Assembly (NCBI GenBank): GCA_027604685.1
Contig: JADHYX010000345.1
Span: 1-24,128, forward strand
Length of the DNA: 24,128 nt
From: Lobulomyces angularis
Lineage: Eukaryota; Chytridiomycota; Chytridiomycetes; Lobulomycetales; Lobulomycetaceae
Direction of reading: 5' to 3'
Each line of letters starts with the position of its first letter. Within the stretch, counting starts at the first letter, position 1. Positions 9,805-21,898 of this stretch are shown here, one piece after another. The notes beneath the pieces are model-generated. The model was not told the origin of the DNA and made no database searches. It worked only from the letters and a program-made list of their open reading frames with translations. A program made the position numbers and the translations under genes.

Positions 9805-10723
9805 ATGTCACTTGAAAACAAAATACTTCTATTAGGTGCAACTGGCAGAGTTGGACGACAAGTATTAGAACAATTGCTTGTGAAGGGTAATCACGTTAAA
9901 GCAATTGTTCGATCAAAAGATAGTGAATTTTTGAAACCATTTTTAGCTATGCCAAATTTGTTATTAATTGAGGAAAAGAACCTGTCATCTCTAAAAGTTG
10001 AAGATTTTTCTAAATATATTGAAGATGTCGAAACTGTTATTTGTACTCTTGGGCACGCAAGTAAAAAAAAAAAAAAAGTGTATACTTTTTTAATTTGACA
10101 ATGTTGATAAATTTTATTTTCATTTCGAAAATTCACCTTATCTTTCATTTTAAATTTTTAAGAATGGAATTCGCAACCTAAGTCCTTGGTATTGGACGCA
10201 ACTAAGTTGATTCATTTATCCGTAGAACACTTAAAACCTTCAACACCAAAAAAATTGATAATGCTGGGAACCTCAGGAATATTAAATCCTGAGTCCGATA
10301 GAAATATGGGTAAATAATGTTTTTGAACTTTGTTATATTTATGTTCAATATATTTAATATTTTATTCCCAATTTTGAAGGTTTGGGTGAAAAAATTCTTA
10401 TATCCTCCATTACGTACTGTGTTCCACAGCTTCAAGATAGCAAAGACTGTGTTGACTACATTTCCAAGACAATAACAAAAGAAAACCAGCATTTACAATG
10501 GACTATTGTTAGGCCAACAGGATTTTTGGAGCAGTATGAGGATGGCATAACTGAATATAAAACTTTGGAAAAAACTGTTTATCCTTTTTATAACAATGGT
10601 GTGGTTAGAATTAAAAATATTGCAAACTTTTTTGTTGAATTAGCTGAAAAATCAGAGTTATTTGAAACTTGGAAGGGAAAAATGCCTATAATTGCTGACG
10701 CTGATCAAAAATTATATAACTAA
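9805..10723 (+). CDS. Atypical SDR / NmrA-like NAD(P)-binding protein, copy 1
   Basis: Exons 9805..10060, 10163..10309 and 10380..10723 encode 248 residues. The N-terminus has the Rossmann dinucleotide motif LLLGATGRVGRQ (G11, G14, G17), followed by a second strand and VRSKDSE. The C-terminal half carries LQWTIVRPTGF, the usual active-site/substrate strand of atypical SDRs (NAD(P)-binding type). A canonical YxxxK catalytic pair is not obvious, so it may be a redox sensor or a reductase of unknown substrate. No signal peptide is seen, so it is likely cytosolic. It sits 228 nt upstream of a closely related tandem copy with identical exon phases and an identical 147-nt middle exon. The splice acceptor at 10162 is fixed by frame agreement with copy 2. 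Confidence 0.88.
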
Positions 10724-10951
10724 ATCGCAATTTTCCATTTTTTTTTTCTAAAAACTTTTTTTTTTTTTATTCCGTAGAATTATTATTATCAATGTTTTAT
10801 TTTTTTATTTTCTCTGTACATGTGTAATGTTATTATAATTTGTTTGGTGGCATTATGGTTTATTAGAAATATAACAAAATTTCATTACAAATTTTTCTCA
10901 AAATAAATTACCAAATTTGATTCAAAATATTGGAAAAATAAAAAATAAGAA

Positions 10952-11836
10952 ATGACAACCAAACCGATCTTTATCATAGGAGGGACAGGAAGAGTTGGAA
11001 GGCAGGTTTTAGAACAGTTATTATCAAATGGGAATGAAGTTAAGGCATTAGTGAGGTCCAAAGAAAGTGAAGTTTTGAAAGACTTTCTAAACAATCCAAA
11101 GTTGACGGTAATTGAAGAAAAAGACTTGTTATCACTCTCTACTGAAGATTTTTCTAAACTAATTCAAGATGTTGAAACTATCATTTGTACCCTTGGCCAT
11201 ACCTGTGATACCTTTTTTTTTTTTACCTAATTTTTTCTTTTTTACTTTATACTGACTTGCTTTTCCTTTGTTTTTTTATTTTGCTTTACAGCTGTTAGTG
11301 CCAAACCAAAAACTTTGGTAGTAGACACTACAAAGTTAATTCACAAATCAGTTGAACACTTGAAACCCTCAGTTCCCGTTAAGCTATTAATGCTTGGTAC
11401 ATCTGGAATATTAAATCCAGCGGATGATAGAAAAATGGGTAGGAAAGTTGTTTTTCTTTTAGGAAACTAAAAAAAAAAAAATTGAAAAGGTTTTGGTGAA
11501 AACTTTTTAATTTCATCAGTAAAGTATCTTGTTGCACCAGTTCAAGATAGCCAAGAATGTGTGGATTATATTGCAAACACGATAACAAAAGATAATCAGT
11601 ATTTACAATGGACTATTGTTAGACCTGTTAACTTTGTAGAAAAATATGAAGATGGGATAACTGAATACAAAACTTTTGAAAAAACGATTCACCCATTTTA
11701 TAACAATGGTGTTGTTAAAATAAAAAACATCGCTGACTTTTTTGTGAATTTAGCTAAAAATAATGAACTGTTTGACACTTGGAAAGGAAAAATGCCTGTA
11801 ATTGTTGATTCAGATCAAGCTTTATACAAAAATTGA
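10952..11836 (+). CDS. Atypical SDR / NmrA-like NAD(P)-binding protein, copy 2
   Basis: Exons 10952..11204, 11292..11438 and 11490..11836 encode 248 residues, the same as copy 1. The nucleotide-binding motif is FIIGGTGRVGRQ (G10, G13, G16). The middle exon encodes KLLMLGTSGILNP and the last exon LQWTIVRPVNF. The two proteins agree at about three-quarters of positions in the last exon; introns have diverged in sequence and length. Differences cluster around the residues after WTIVRP (TGF versus VNF), which could change substrate or cofactor contacts. Possible poly(A) signals (AATAAA at 11836 and again near 11852) follow the stop. The tandem arrangement suggests a local duplication, with each copy under its own short A/T-rich promoter. 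Confidence 0.88.
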
Positions 11837-12037
11837 ATAAAATAAGTTTCAAATAAAGAATTAGACGAATATAAATTGAGTTTTTACGTATCTTTTTATT
11901 TTTAAAAATAAGTAGAAATATTTATTAAATAATAGGTATTGACTAAATGAAATTTGCATCATTGTAAAATCTAGTTGAAAAATTTATCATACAAAAAATA
12001 GATTGAGAAATAAAAAAGAAAATAAAAATAGAAGCTT

Positions 12038-12268
12038 TTATTTAAAAAAATGAACAACACTTTTCATATTGAAGGTAAAAGTATTTCTAAATTCTTCTTC
12101 AGTATTGATTTCAGTTGCTGTCTTTTTTTCCAATAGATTTATCTTTTTTTCAAACTCTCCCAAAAATGTCTTTTTTACTTCTTCTCGCAATCGCAGAATT
12201 TCCTCGTTCATCTCATTTCGTCTGCTTTTTATTATCTCTGAAAAAAAGTTACATTTTTATTTATTTTT

Positions 12269-12300
<32 letters not shown>

Positions 12301-15300
12301 ATTTATTTTTTTTTGTTATTTTGGTATTTTATTTTATTTATTTTTTACCTGCTTCAGAATTAAAAACATCAAAATTTACCTCGTCAATTTCAAAATTAAA
12401 ATTTTCTTGGTTTAACAAATTTTTAAATTCAATGAAATCTTTATTTTGATTAATTCCCATTTTTTCATTGCAGTCCGCGGAAGAAAATACTTCATTTGTT
12501 TCACTGGAAAAGCTAGAATTAGACTCAGACAATGATGATTTTTTTTCTACTTCATTTTCCTTTAAATTTGTGCTTAAATTCAATTTTTTCAGTTTTCTTT
12601 TTTTTAATAATTCTTGTAAGGGTATTTTTTTAAACTGATCCTCAAAATCTATTTTTATTTTATTTTTATTATTATTATGGCACAAAATTTTATTTACCCG
12701 GTTTGAGAATGTCACCGGAGTCCAACATCAAATTTCCAACTTCAATTAAAATAAAAGTGGTATAATCCAACTTAAGTAAAATGTCAAAAAGGATATCCTC
12801 CAATTTTTTTTTTAAAGTTTTTTTAAACTCTTTTATCGTGTTATCAAATTTAGTATTTCTGGTAATATATAATTTTTCAACATAGTCTAAATCTTCTTTG
12901 AAATTTGGGTGTCCAATTTTTAATTTAAGTAATCTTTCAAGCTCTTTTTTAGAATCTTCAAATCGATCTGTTTGTTCCAAATACCTTCATTAATTAATTT
13001 TTATGTTTCATAAAAAAGTATAAATATTTTTTTTTTACCAAGTTCCTATGGATATCCAGTTTGCTTCCATATCATTTAAGCTTTCATGTAAAATTATTTT
13101 GTAAATTATTTTAAAAGTATCAAAGAATATCTTTGTGCTATTTACAATTTTAATTAACATTTCTAGAAAAAAAAAAAAAAAAATTGAATAAAAATTAACA
13201 AAAATAAATATTCAAAAAAAAAATTTTTAGTTATTACCATCAACCCAAACTGCTCTTTTTTTTTCTCCATCATTTTGTAGAGAATTCAACTTTACATCAG
13301 ACTGAGTTAATAATTCGTTAATATTTTCTGGTATCTTTAAATTAGGTTTGCAAATAAAATTTTTTTTATAGTAACTCTATTATTTAAAAAAAAATTCAAT
13401 TATCATTATTATATTTAGTAAAAATATTTACCTGACACGAGTTAAAAATTTTTTCTTTAAAAGAAAGTTTTGAGTTTTCAATAAGCTGCGAAAAATTTTC
13501 TCCAACAAAGTTATTTGAGATATAATTTTTACTTTCCAAAACAAAAGTTTTTTTTTCCTCTAAAATTACACTATTTTTTTTTATTTTTGCTAAAGAAAAG
13601 GTACTTGAAGATAATCTGTTTGTTGATTCGCTTGTTCTCGGTTTAAAACTATTTGATCTCGTTATTGGATTGGAGCTTTGTTTAGAACTTGGATTGGAAT
13701 TCATTTGAATTTCAATTTTTCTATTTTTTTATTTTTATTTTGTAAATAACAAATATAAATATTTCATTTGTTTCTTTACCTTGCTTCAATCCAGCTCTCA
13801 AATTCTGGAATTTGGACCACAAAATTTGAATTTCCACTTTTTAAACAATTTAAAAATTGACCATAACTAACTAAATTTTGTCTAAAAACTTCCATAGATG
13901 TTACTAAGTCATAAATTTGAATCTAGCAAAAACAAACAAAAAAAAAATTAAAAATATTATTATTTAAAATTTTTTTTTATTATCTTTTTTTTTTTAATTA
14001 TTAATTTTTTTATTTTTATTCTTTTTACTTACAAATTCATTATTATCGTCTTTTTGTTGAATTATGTGGTTACTTAAAAGACTTTCTATCTCTTTTGATT
14101 TATTTTTTTCAATTAAATACTAAAAAGTAAAAAAAAAAAATAACAATAAAAAAGTTTTAAAATTTGGAATATGCATTACATCTGCTTGAATTTTTAATCT
14201 AAAACTCTGAACATAAGATTTACTTTTTTCAATCAACTCAAGGTCAGAAAAGTGAGAAAGTAATTCTACTCTAGTTTTGTCATAAAACTCTTTAACTTCC
14301 TCTTCAAATTTTACAATTTTTGAATCATTAAAATTTTTCCAGTATTCTAAATTAAAAATGGGGTCCCTACTTCCAGTTTCAATATTCACATTTGTTACAC
14401 TTGTTGTATTTCCCGCAAAAAAATTCAAATTTTTTTCTTCCAATAACTTCCAAACTTTTTTCAACCAGGCTTTTTTTGGGTCAGTATTACTTTTTAAATC
14501 CTTAAATGCTTGTAAACTTTTGTTAAATTTTGCATCAGATTGAATCTTCAATGTATTTAGTTCGTCTTGATGGTCAACGACTAACTTGTCAAGTTTTGCT
14601 ATTAAACTTTTTAAGCTTGAGGTGTTGCTTACAGGTAAAATTAAAACTTTCAAGAAATTCTCAATGTTGGATTTTATCAAATTTTTTTTTATCAAGTTTA
14701 TAAAGTTTTCTTCATAAGTGTTTTTTATGAGGCTAAACTTTTTTTCAAAAATTTTCACTTGATTTTTTTGATTTCCCTTTAAACATTTAATATCATCTTA
14801 AAAAAAAAAGAAAATAAAAATTTTATGAAAAAAAAAAAAAAAAAAAAATACTTATTCTCATTTTATGAATTTCTTCAATACTTCTCCAATATCCTTCAAA
14901 TTTAAAAAAGATTGTTGTATACTCTTTTCTCAGACGTAACTCCAATTTTTTAATGTTTAATGGTAAACTATTAATTATATCTTTCTGCCAATTGTGGTAT
15001 CCGAAAATAACAGCTTTTTGTAAGCTGACCCTAAATTTTTCAATTTGGAAATTCTCAATTGGTTTAATAGAGATAAGCAGATCGTGATCATTGGATTTAT
15101 TTTTGGATTGGGATTCGGTTAATTTCAAACTGGAATTGCTAGCAATTGACTGGATTGATTGCAAATGAGAAGCGTTAAAATTGAGGGATCTTTCTGAGCC
15201 AATTTTTGACTTTAAACTTTTATTTTGAACTAATGTTACTGTCTGCAAATCTTTTAAAGGCTCAAAAAAAATCGGAAAAGTTTGATTTTCTTCAATATTT

Positions 15301-18300
15301 TTTTGATCTTCATCGTTAGAATTTTTATTATTTTCTTCATTTGCTTTGTTGCTGATTTCCGTTAAAGAATTTGCTTCTCCATCACTTTTCTTTTCCAAGT
15401 TTTCGTAAACAACTTCTTCTCCAACTAAAACTTTTTCTTCTTGTAAATTAATTTTTGACAATGATTTCTTGATTTTTTCTTTAAGTTCCACACATAATTT
15501 TTTTTCCTCACTATTTTCATTTAAGCAATTTTCTAAATTTTGTATTTCATTTAAGATGTTTGATACTGATTTGACTATTTCTATAGGTGGGACAATTGCT
15601 GCTGATTTTGAAAGCAAGTTAACCTCTGAAAATACTTTAACGATTGCTGGCTCCGAAATCTCTGTATTATTAAAAGATTCCTTTAGTTCTGTTAATTGTT
15701 TACTCATTGCAGTCAACGCATCAACAACTTCGGAGGCCGCAACTGTACTTAATAAGGCTGAATCACCGGCTAAAACTAAATTATTACTTTCCAAACTTTT
15801 CGCTTCTTCCATCGCATCTGCTGCGGCAATACTAGTAACAATTTCAGCTTCACTTGCAGGCTTTATATTTTCCAACTTTTCAGAGATCTTTCCCATAATC
15901 TCCTTCTGTTGAGGTTGAACGTTTGACGCATTATTAGAATGCTCACTTGGTGGCGACAGTGGTTGCGCAATATTTACTGTTACTTGATAAAATTCTAAAA
16001 TCTTCCTTGCTAAAAATTCTAATTCGTTTTCTACTTTGCAAAAATTGAAATTTGACAACTCGACAGTCTTTTCATTATTTTCCTCCGATTCTACTAATAA
16101 AATAAAAAAAAAATTAAATCAGTGATGAAAAGTTGAACCTTTTAATTTTTTTTCTGAATTTTGTTCTTTTATTCCTAAAATTTCAAACATCTGAGAAAAA
16201 AAAAAAAAATTAAAAAAAAAAAAACAATATATAAATACTTTTTCCTTGTACAAATCTAGAGCAACTTTAGTTTTTTCATTTAAGCTTTGAATTAGTTCAA
16301 CTCCTACTAAATTTATTTTTTTTTGTGCTTCCTCAACTTCACTTAAAGTTTCAACACATTTTTCTTTGTATTTAACAACTTGTTCTTCTTCCTCTGAACT
16401 ATTGATGTAAGTTTTTATTAATTCTAATGTATCATCCATATTTTTTAGTTGATTATCACTAATATATTTTAAATTTGCTAATCTTTCCTCAGTATCTAAA
16501 TCAATTTCCTTTAATATGATCTAAATTGCAAAATTTTTTTTTTTTTTCAATTGAAAATAACAATAAATAAACAAAAATAATGAATTACCATTCCATCCTC
16601 CTTTGTTTCAATAATACATAGAAGTAAATCCCCAATTAGCATTAAAGTATCATAATTTCTTGCCATTTGGGTTGGTAAAATCATTACTGCCCTCTTTGCT
16701 GCCAGTACCTCGGAGTTTCTTTTATACTTTGCGCATTCATCTTGAAATTAACAATAGGTCGTTTTAATTTTTTTTTTTATATCTTTATTTGCATGTTACC
16801 TTTTAATATTTTTTCCAATATATGATTATTATGAACTTGACATTCCAATAAATCTTTATAAAATTTTTTTACTAAATTGTTACAGTCCATTTCAAAACTC
16901 TCTTCAAATTCTGATAAATTTTTTTTAAAATCTGAAACTATTCCTTCTTGAGTTTTTGATAAAAGTTCACTTTCATTTCTCCAGTCCTGTAACCATTCTT
17001 TTGTCAGATTTTCAAAATTTATTTTTGATATAGATTCAATCTATTATTAATGTATGATGTTAATTCAAATTGTTTTTTCCACAAATTAGTAACAAATTTT
17101 TTTTTTTACCTGTTTGGATTCAGATAAGGATATATCGTTTAAAAGTGATTGATTTGACTCAATTAGATTCGAAATATCTCTTTCAGATACTTTTTTCAAT
17201 TCTATTTTAAATTCATCTATAAAAAAAAATATATATTTTATTAACAAAAAGATTAAAATAAAAATGTAAAAATAAAAAAAAAATTTTTTTGATGTTTTTA
17301 AAATTTAGTATACCAAACAAATGTTCATATCTTAAAGGTTTCCATTTTTTTTTTATAATATTAAAACCTAATTCAAACTGTTTATGTATTTCAACATTAA
17401 CCACTTTAAATGCTGAACAGTATTCTAAAATCCTTTTTCTTGTTTGTACGCTTTGTTTATTTACTTCAACAGATTCTTCCTATAAAAAAAAAAAAAAAAT
17501 TGTATGGAATAAAGGTTAAATAAGAAATAAAAAATTATTTTTCTGTATACTTGAACAGTTCTCATAGCAAAACTTGGAACATCCCATTTAATTTTTTTAA
17601 TACTTTTTCCTAGTTCTATTAAACTTTGGCCAATTTTAAAAATTTTTTCTTTTTCCAATTTTTCCAAGTTTAGTTCCAAATTTGAAATCAAAACCTTTCG
17701 TTCTTCAAAAATTTCTGCTTCAACTTCGTTAATTTTTTGCAAAGTCTCAAAGCCGAGGTTGACTAAGTCTGCTTGATGCTGCAAAGTAACCATTCCTGAA
17801 GAGATATCTTCAAATTGCTGACTCCAGTTTAAATTAAAATCCTTTAGATGCTTTTCAGATTTTGTGTTGTAATCCAGTTCTAAAAAATTAACAGTACTTT
17901 TGTGTACATTTATTGCTTCTTCCAATCTGGGTTATTCAATATTTTTATTAAAAAAATAATTTTGATTTAATATACTAACCTCAGCGCAATTAAATTTTTT
18001 TGATTGAGGCAAACACTATTCAAATTCAAATTTTTAGAAAAAGTTTCGTCTTCTTTAAAATCTTCTTGGGTTTTAAACCTAACAACACTATTTTTTTTAC
18101 TGGATTTTAAAAATTCTTTTTGATCTTCAATTTGAACAAAATTTACATCACTTATACTATTGGAATTAAATTCATCGTTCTTCAATTCATTATTGTTTAC
18201 TTGTTCATCTTGGATTATATTTTTTTTTGTCAAAAAGTTTATCTTCGCATTTAAGGAGGTTGTTAAATTTTTTAAACTTTTTACTTGCTGCAAATTTTTT

Positions 18301-18551
18301 TTTAATTTTGGGTTGATGATAAACTCCTGCGCAAATTTAGATTTTAAATGATGTGAAGGTAAAAAAGATTTCGTTGAATCTTCCAGACGATTAGCAGCAC
18401 CTAGAATCGATAAGTCTGCTAATGTCAGAGCTTTGCTAAATGAATCTTCCTCCACAAAGTCTACTTTCTGCTTGGACAGTTCGGGTAACTTTACTACTTG
18501 ACTTTCATTTTCGCTCTCCATTACTGGTTGCGTTTCGTTAACAACTGACAT
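12038..18551 (-). CDS. Very large coiled-coil protein, CCDC180-like (flagellum-associated)
   Basis: Eighteen exons join in frame to 1791 residues: 17980..18551, 17551..17926, 17314..17479, 17110..17216, 16800..17040, 16589..16740, 16239..16520, 16139..16190, 14852..16093, 14180..14796, 14033..14119, 13780..13922, 13432..13720, 13238..13376, 13039..13162, 12698..12984, 12349..12648 and 12038..12237. It is Lys/Glu/Asn-rich and mostly helical. After a disordered N-terminus (1-190) there is a long helical region with NFLELDYNTKSEKHLKDF and IKWDVPSFAMRTV (to about 632), a low-complexity Ser/Ala/Glu middle (about 650-960), and a C-terminal helical region with RLLKLKIGHPNF (near 1546-1557). Length and the two conserved blocks fit CCDC180 (DUF4455 and DUF4456), linked to cilia. 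Recognition is from memory of these blocks, so another ciliary coiled-coil family is possible. Confidence 0.68.
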
Positions 18552-19088
18552 TCCTTTCTATTTTGCGTCAGCTCTTTATTACAATCTTAATATATATTTT
18601 TTTTTTCTTTTTTTTTTTTCGCGTTTTATGCCAATAAATGGTTTAAGTCCAATACTTGCATATTATGATAAACACATCAATACAAAGGAGTAGGAAATCT
18701 GTATTCCAGCAAACATCTACTTATATTCGAAAGCATTTGAGACTAAAATCAAAATATTCTTACTTTAAATCTTTTTTTTTACAGTGTATGTTCAACGAAC
18801 TTCATGTTTTTAATGAATTACATCAATAAAATTTTTTTCATTTCAGTAAGTTTTAGCTATAAAATAAATAAAAAAACCAGTTGTTTTTACAAGTTGTTTA
18901 TTATTATGACGGTTTTTAAAATAGTAATCTATCGTTTAAAAATTTTTGTTTATTATGATGTTTCAGTTAAATAAAGAAAGTAAAAAAAAATAAAAAGTAC
19001 TCTATAATTTAATAGAAGATTTTTAAAAAAAATTAGCAAAATTTTCTTACTTTTTTTTTTTTTTTTATTGGTTAATTATTTTTTTTTT
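18552..19088. other. Spacer, no confident gene
   Basis: This stretch holds the CCDC180-like promoter side and the acyltransferase 3' side. A plus-strand mini-ORF from 18629 (MPINGLSPILAYYDKHINTK, then a stop) is the only readable piece. It has no recognised family and was not called. Confidence 0.5.
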
Positions 19089-20950
19089 CTAGTCACTTTT
19101 GATATGAGATTTAATTTCATCACCATTAACTTTTTTTGCTAAAGCCATTTCAAGCATTTCATTAAAATTGGAATCAAATAATTCAGCGATTTCTTGTGCA
19201 GCTCCTTTATCAAAACAACTGTCATTTAAGATTTCATCCATCATTATTGAAATTGTGACTTTTCCAGCATATGTGTAGATAGCACATCCGAGAGAATTTG
19301 AGTAAGCTTGTGGAATCAATGCTACAATTTCTTCAATTTTTTTACCTATCAAAAAAAATTTTTTAAATTTTAAATAAAGATAAAATTTTTATTTTAATAC
19401 CAGCCCATTTTATATTTTCGGCAGGTCCTGGAACATTGGTAACAACAGCTGCAAAATTTTTGCCGATAGAATAGTCAAGGGCGAGTTGAGGTACTAAATT
19501 TGGGTATCTCATACTTAGAGATTGAAAAATATTTGCCCAAATTGGTTCAGAGGAAGACTTCAATGATTTCATTTTTTTGTTGAGGCTTCCTAATCTTTTT
19601 TTATGATCGGAACCTGCAATAGGAATGTTTAAGCAGTAAACAGTAGATTGGTTGGAAACACTCCAATCTGCTGGATTTCGTAATGAGGTGGGTATCTATT
19701 TTTTTAAAAAAATGAAATGAAAAAAAAAAAAAAAAAAAAAAAATTGTTTACCATAAACCAAAAACTGTTATCTTTTAATTCCTTCTTAGATATAAGAAAA
19801 GTTTCCAACGCACCCGCTAAAGCTGATACTAGAACATCATTTACTGATACTCCAAATACGTTTTTAACTAATTTTACTGAATCCAAAGAAACTAAATGGT
19901 GTGAAATTTATTTAATGTTGTTATTAACTGCGATTATTTACCTTCTGTACTCCAACCAACTTGCTTTGATCTAGAAATTTGATTTTTTTGCATAGATTTT
20001 CTTCTGAAAAATAATAATTTCTAATCAAACAAATAAATTTAGTTTGATTAAAAGAAAAATAAAAATAAATATACCAAAAAGTTCTTAAGTGCCAGATAAG
20101 TACCATATATGAAAAAAAAAATTTTCATGCAGTAAAGAAAAAAGTTTTGAAATGTACTAGGTTTTTTTTTTTGAGAGTTATTATTAGCAGCTTTTGCGGA
20201 CTTGTTATTAGAGGATTTTTCAGCATCAATTTTAGATTCAGTAACAGCTCTACCAGCAGAATATTGTAAGGATGCAATATCCACGTTTGGGTCCAAACTT
20301 GCAACAAAGGTAAGTAAACCTCTAACAAATCCTTGACCGTCACTAATAGAATGATGTGCTCTTAATAACATAGCAGGCTTTCTACCACCTTATATTGATT
20401 ATTGATGAGAAAAAAATAAAAACTTTTTTTTTTGCTTTACCTTGTAACCACACTGCCTCCCACCTTGGCTTGCTTTTATCAAATTCACTAGAATGAATTA
20501 TAGAAACTTGTTCTAAAAGCTCTTTTTTTGAAGTATCCTTTAAATTAACTACCCGGAAATGGTTTTCAATAGAGAATTTTTCATCATCTTTCCAATATGG
20601 TCTATCTAAAGCAGACACACCTTGCACAATAATTTGCCTTGAACGTTTTTGATTGGGGGTACTAACGAAACTTGCAATTTGTGCCTTTACTAGTTCATGG
20701 TCCATTTCATCATCTTGGAAGGTGTATAATCCTGCAACTATTAAAAAAAAAAACAAAATTAATTAAAATATAAACAATTAATACAAATTTATAGAAATGT
20801 ATAATAAAGTTTTTTTTTTTTTCATTTTTAGAAGATTATTTTTTAAGCTTTTTTTTTTTGAATTCAGGAAAATAAATTTTTACCAGTCATTAAGTGATGC
20901 TGTTGTTCATAACAGAGAAAAATGTTGTCTGATGGTTTTAAGTAATCCAT
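19089..20950 (-). CDS. Wax ester synthase / diacylglycerol acyltransferase (WS/DGAT)
   Basis: Seven exons: 20884..20950, 20441..20737, 20075..20388, 19942..20020, 19752..19891, 19401..19695 and 19089..19345. They give 482 residues, normal for bifunctional WS/DGAT enzymes, which esterify acyl-CoA to fatty alcohols or diacylglycerol for storage lipid. The N-terminus (LKPSDNIFLCYE) matches the family. The catalytic HHxxxDG is AHHSISDG (H133, H134, D138, G139). The VNDVL block (N270, D271) and TNVPGP (385-390) are in place. A hydrophobic stretch at about 201-232 could anchor it to the endoplasmic reticulum or lipid droplets, and a Ser/Asn/Lys-rich insert precedes it. In the third intron the acceptor GATTAG (20021) is required by frame; the nearer TTTTCAG would break it. 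A poly(A) run of 25 nt lies 26 nt upstream of the start. Confidence 0.88.
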
Positions 20951-20976
20951 TTTGCTTAATTAACAATAATTTAAAC

Positions 20977-21001
20977 TTTTTTTTTTTTTTTTTTTTTTTT
21001 T
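20977..21001. repeat. Poly(T)25 / poly(dA:dT) tract upstream of the WS/DGAT start
   Basis: Twenty-five consecutive T on the given strand, read as A on the gene strand, end 26 nt before the WS/DGAT start codon. This is either a promoter nucleosome-excluding element or an A-rich 5' leader. Confidence 0.8.
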
Positions 21002-21898
21002 GAGATCTTATATGATTGGCGGAGAATAACAAAATGCCGCTATGACGTTAACATCTCATTATTTTTCCTCAACTTTTTTATCTTAATCGATGCATGTACC
21101 AGTGTCATACCTTGCAATTAGTACCATCTAACCTAAATGCCTGATACATCCTCCAATATTGTAATGCAGTGCCGTCTAACAATGTTAAGTTTGTCATAAC
21201 TGCGGGTTTTCCAAGTAACCATCTCTTTTGCCGTCCCATTTGCTGCTTTCGGAAACTTAAATCCGTTATGATTCAGTGTTGCCATAAGCATACCACTTGG
21301 TAACAGGCTATTTCTTGTAGACGTTCTTAACAAATTATTTTTTTTATAACTCTAAATATCATTTAAAAGATGTTTGGACCAACTTTTCAATTATTGGCAT
21401 GAAAGTAAAGTACTGTGAAACAATGTCAAATACACTGTTGCAGCAGTAAATGTGCGGCTCTATTTGAAACTTAAAAACTTTCTTTTTTTCCCTTATCAAT
21501 GTTTTCTTTGACCAACTCGTTCACTAGTTCCGGTTCTGACAACCCCCATTCCAGATCTCCAATCCCTGGCTCAGTTTTTATCAGCTCTCCCCAGCAGTTT
21601 GTCCTAATGACATATGACATGTGGTAGTCGTTAACCACAAATACCTCTAATGCAATTAAACTATTTTTTTTTTATTAACTTTTTGTTTAATGTAAAGCAA
21701 AAGTAATTTATACAAGTTGATCTTAAAACATAAAAATAGTTTGCAAGTTGGTCACAGTACCAGATAAAGGAGAATTTTTAGAAAAACTAAAATACAAATT
21801 TATTATAATAAATATCAGGTATGCTTTAATTATTAAATTAAAAAAAAAAAAAAAACCAATTATTTTTTTTAAGAATATTTAGTAAAAATCTTAAATAT
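21002..21898. other. Spacer with GC-richer broken coding remnants (minus strand)
   Basis: Between about 21120 and 21650 base composition is clearly richer in G and C than the surrounding DNA. Two minus-strand segments read as protein. The first, 21471-21646, follows an AG acceptor-like site and runs 57 codons to a stop, including VIRTNCWGELIKTEPGIG and WGLSEPELVNELVKEN. The second lies about 21111-21333 and is open in two frames; one contains MATLNHNGFKFPKAANG and the other GKPAVMTNLTLLDGTALQYW, ending at a possible GT donor (21110). No start codon or full gene can be assembled and no family is recognised. It may be a dead mobile element or a degraded gene. The stretch from 21660 to 21898 is plain A/T-rich sequence. 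Confidence 0.35.

Noticed and set aside
9891..10492. Minus-strand ORFs across the first SDR gene
   Set aside because: They are shadows of exons that encode a clear Rossmann-fold protein on the plus strand.
12271..12296. Long T run as a transcription terminator
   Set aside because: It lies inside an intron of a spliced gene and similar runs are everywhere; it is not evidence of termination.
12069..12449. Plus-strand Phe-rich ORFs
   Set aside because: They are translations of T-rich intron and antisense coding sequence at the 3' end of the CCDC180-like gene.
15469..15912. Plus-strand ORF of 147 codons
   Set aside because: It is antisense to the largest exon of the CCDC180-like gene; its Ser/Phe/Thr-rich composition mirrors the Glu/Lys/Ser-rich sense strand.
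12038..18551. Dynein heavy chain tail as the identity of the large gene
   Set aside because: No motor or linker motif follows, the gene ends at a clear stop after 1791 codons, and the helical blocks fit CCDC180 better.
18629..18694. Plus-strand mini-ORF in the spacer before the CCDC180-like start
   Set aside because: It is only 21 codons, with no supported partner exon and no recognised family.
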